Of a stretch of DNA of 15,289 bases, positions 13,530 to 15,289 are shown one piece after another (the first letter of the stretch is position 1; each line of letters begins with the position of its first letter). Under the pieces are notes generated by a model. It was not told the origin of the DNA. It was given only the letters and a program-made list of their open reading frames with translations, and searched no databases. The position numbers and the translations under genes were made by a program. Origin of the DNA: BMS3Bbin11 sp034659075 (GTDB lineage Bacteria; Pseudomonadota; Gammaproteobacteria; BMS3Bbin11); assembly GCA_034659075.1 (NCBI GenBank), contig JAYEGM010000086.1, forward strand, positions 1 to 15,289, given 5' to 3'.

Positions 13530-13980
13530 CCAGTTCCCTCAATGCTGCTTGATAAACATCTCTTTTGAAATGTACTACCTGCTTTAAGGGCTGCCAGTAG
13601 GTGACCCATCTCCAGTGATCAAATTCAGGGCAATCACTTTGATCAAGGCAGACATCGCCATCACAACCGGTCAGACGCAATAGAAACCAGAGTTGTTTTT
13701 GACCGCGAAAACGGGAATATCCGTGACGCCGGCAGGATCGAGGTAAATCATAGTGCAGCCAGTCGCTAGTGCGGCCAATAAGCTCTACGTGTTTCGGCTT
13801 AAGACCGATTTCCTCTCTTAACTCTCTATACATGGCATCGTCTGCAGACTCGTGCTCCCTCACGCCACCCTGTGGAAACTGCCAGCCATCATGTTTGATG
13901 CGGCGGGCCCACAATACCTGCTGATTATCATTACACAGTACGATGCCGACATTAGGTCTATAGCCTTCTTTGTCCAGCAT
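13516..13980 (-). CDS. rppH: RNA pyrophosphohydrolase (Nudix)
   Basis: The 154-residue enzyme begins MLDKEGYRPNVGIVL, matching the RppH N-terminus, and has the complete Nudix box at residues 38-60 (G38, E44, R52, E53, E56, E57, G59). RppH removes pyrophosphate from the 5' end of mRNAs and so starts RNase E-dependent decay in the cytoplasm. The start at 13980 is preferred over the in-frame ATG at 13986, because GGAA lies eight nt upstream of the former and only two from the latter, and because it matches known homologs. The gene is divergent from the HAD phosphatase gene and convergent with the cyclophilin gene. The HAD gene next to rppH also occurs in pseudomonads. Confidence 0.95.
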   Translation of the reverse strand: MLDKEGYRPNVGIVLCNDNQQVLWARRIKHDGWQFPQGGVREHESADDAMYRELREEIGLKPKHVELIGRTSDWLHYDLPRSCRRHGYSRFRGQKQLWFLLRLTGCDGDVCLDQSDCPEFDHWRWVTYWQPLKQVVHFKRDVYQAALRELEPFL

Positions 13981-14013
13981 GTTCATATTCCAGTGAATTC
14001 AATTAATATATAA

Positions 14014-14042
14014 AAAATAGCACACTGTCATCATCCTGTCAC
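14014..14042 (-). promoter_or_regulatory. Candidate rppH promoter
   Basis: On the minus strand GTGACA (14042-14037; 5/6 to -35) and TATTTT (14019-14014; 4/6 to -10) are separated by 17 nt. Transcription would start near 14007, giving a short leader of about 27 nt to the rppH start. Confidence 0.5.
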
Positions 14043-14115
14043 ATTTTCGCCCGGCGTATCGCCCAATCCGGGAATACGCTGTAGAATGCGCTGATAAACT
14101 TATTCGGGAAACAAT

Positions 14116-14775
14116 GTGGCACTGGCAATCTTTGATCTTGATAACACTCTCCTCAGAGGTGATAGTGATTACCTCTGGGGGCTATACCTGATTGAAAAAG
14201 GGGCTGTTGATCGGGAGTCTCATCAGCAACAGAATGAACGCTTCTATCAGGAATACTTAAATGGCCAGATGGATATAATGGCCTTCTTACGCTTTCAGCT
14301 GGCTCCACTGTCTCAAATCCCTATGCCTGAATTATTAAAAATGCGCGAAGAGTATATTAATGATCGCATTATGCCCATTATTACTGACGAGGCAAAAGCA
14401 CTGGTAAACAGGCACCGTCAACAGGGTGATACGCTGCTTATCATCACCGCAACCAATGATTTTGTGACACGCCCGATTGCTGACCTGTTTGCTATAGATA
14501 ATCTCATCGCAACCAATGCAGAATGTATTGACGGCCAGTACACAGGCAAAGTCAGCGGCATACCCAGTTACCAGGAAGGCAAGGTAACTCGCCTGCATAG
14601 CTGGCTGAAAGATACGTCTAACAGCATGCAGGGTAGCTGGTTTTACTCCGACTCACATAATGACCTGTCGCTGCTGCAACAGGTCGACAACCCAGTTGCC
14701 GTTAACCCGGACCCACAACTGGCCGCTCATGCCGAACAGTCAGGATGGCAGATAATGCATCTAGCGGCTCCTTGA
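14116..14775 (+). CDS. HAD-IB family phosphatase (SerB/CicA-like)
   Basis: This 219-residue cytoplasmic hydrolase has all four HAD motifs: FDLDNTLL (nucleophile Asp7, acid/base Asp9), LIITATND (Thr111 or Thr113), Lys156 in QEGKVTRL, and YSDSHNDLSLL (Asp179, Asp183). The long helical insert between motifs I and II is the C1 cap of subclass IB, the group that includes phosphoserine phosphatases and CicA. The substrate cannot be told from sequence. The start is GTG at 14116 with GGAA five nt upstream; an overlapping ATG at 14114 is out of frame. Its TGA stop overlaps the ATG of the permease gene (TGATG), suggesting coupled translation. Confidence 0.9.
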   Translation: MALAIFDLDNTLLRGDSDYLWGLYLIEKGAVDRESHQQQNERFYQEYLNGQMDIMAFLRFQLAPLSQIPMPELLKMREEYINDRIMPIITDEAKALVNRHRQQGDTLLIITATNDFVTRPIADLFAIDNLIATNAECIDGQYTGKVSGIPSYQEGKVTRLHSWLKDTSNSMQGSWFYSDSHNDLSLLQQVDNPVAVNPDPQLAAHAEQSGWQIMHLAAP

Positions 14776-15289
14776 TGGCTCATCAGCCCAAACTACTCGG
14801 CCTGCTAGTGTTGCTTGTCCCTGCCTGCCTCTTACTGGCACTGCTCTCCGGCAGTTCAGGCACCGGAATTAAGGAACTACTTTCTGTCCTGTCGGGAGAA
14901 ACAAATGCCCTGGCAAAAACGATCTTCAGCCTGCGCGCCGATCGGGCAGGGGATGCATTCATCATTGGTGCACTCCTGTCGATGGCTGGCGCACTGTTAC
15001 AGGTATTGCTGCGCAACCCGTTAGCTGAGCCCTATATCCTCGGTATCTCAGGTGGTGCCGGTGTTTTTACACTGGCCGCGTTATTGCTGGGCATATCATC
15101 TATCTGGACACCCTTAACAGCCTTTGCCGGCGCCCTCATATCAACCCTGCTGGTATTTGGCATCAGTTTCTCCAATGGCAAATGGAGCACCGAGCGCCTT
15201 CTTCTTACCGGGGTTGTAATTGCCGCAGGCTGGAGTGCTGTCATCAGTTTTCTGCTCACCCTCTCCAGCCAGCAGCAAATACAGGGAAT
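14775..15289 (+). CDS. FecCD/BtuC-type ABC transporter permease, N-terminal part (cut by window edge)
   Basis: From ATG 14775 the frame is open for 171 codons to the window end. The product is strongly hydrophobic, with segments at about residues 7-25, 62-82, 98-112, 116-136 and 148-165. The segment ALLQVLLRNPLAEPYILGIS (around residues 75-94) is the typical FecCD-family signature, and the wording RNPLAEPYILGISGG is common in cobalamin-type (BtuC) permeases. It would form the membrane pore of an importer for cobalamin, haem or a siderophore, with the ATPase and binding protein presumably beyond the window. The usual RLPR motif before the second segment reads LRADR here. The ATG overlaps the HAD gene stop. 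Substrate assignment to cobalamin is tentative, so no symbol is given. Confidence 0.88.
   Translation, partial: MAHQPKLLGLLVLLVPACLLLALLSGSSGTGIKELLSVLSGETNALAKTIFSLRADRAGDAFIIGALLSMAGALLQVLLRNPLAEPYILGISGGAGVFTLAALLLGISSIWTPLTAFAGALISTLLVFGISFSNGKWSTERLLLTGVVIAAGWSAVISFLLTLSSQQQIQG

Noticed and set aside
1..15289. A new defence or secondary-metabolite system
   Set aside because: All long open frames that look real belong to known housekeeping, transport or widespread families. I found no nuclease, toxin-antitoxin, reverse transcriptase or phage-like gene.

Overview
This window is ordinary chromosomal DNA of a gammaproteobacterium. The strongest evidence is the block at 5.9-12 kb. There a leftward ygfB-pepP-ubiH-ubiI cluster is divergent from a rightward coiled-coil gene (TIGR02449 family)-zapA-6S RNA-fau cluster, an arrangement shared by enterics, pseudomonads and many other gammaproteobacteria. 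The two-subunit glycine dehydrogenase (gcvPA/gcvPB) argues against an enteric and suits environmental, for example sulfur-oxidizing, lineages. That last placement is inference.

Layout. 1-3523 (minus): a tandem glycine riboswitch, then gcvT, gcvH, gcvPA and the start of gcvPB, the glycine cleavage operon. 3598-4845 (minus): a CPA1/NhaP-type cation/proton antiporter whose start codon lies in a perfect 12-bp inverted repeat. 4908-5738 (minus): a secreted PhnD-like binding protein with no transporter partners in view. 5958-10359 (minus): ubiI, ubiH, pepP and ygfB, tightly packed or overlapping. 10607-12748 (plus): the ZapB-like coiled-coil gene, zapA, 6S RNA, fau, a DUF427 gene and an EVE-domain gene. 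12857-13462 (plus): an exported cyclophilin. 13516-13980 (minus): rppH, convergent with the cyclophilin. 14116-15289 (plus): a HAD-IB phosphatase overlapping a FecCD/BtuC-type ABC permease cut by the window edge.

Functional groups are one-carbon metabolism (glycine cleavage and 5-formyl-THF cyclo-ligase), ubiquinone hydroxylation, cell division, RNA-level regulation (6S RNA, riboswitch, RppH) and transport.

I see no mobile element, CRISPR array, tRNA or rRNA, and no defence system. The most unusual feature is non-coding. Three intergenic arrays of 7-bp tandem repeats (1696-1763, 8413-8473, 12754-12841) each begin 5-7 nt after the upstream gene's stop codon. Each has a short arm of GTTTYAM-type units followed, in mRNA sense, by a longer arm of opposite orientation. 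Two other RNA structures deserve checking: a possible three-way pairing switch at the gcvT start, and the hairpin that buries the antiporter start codon.
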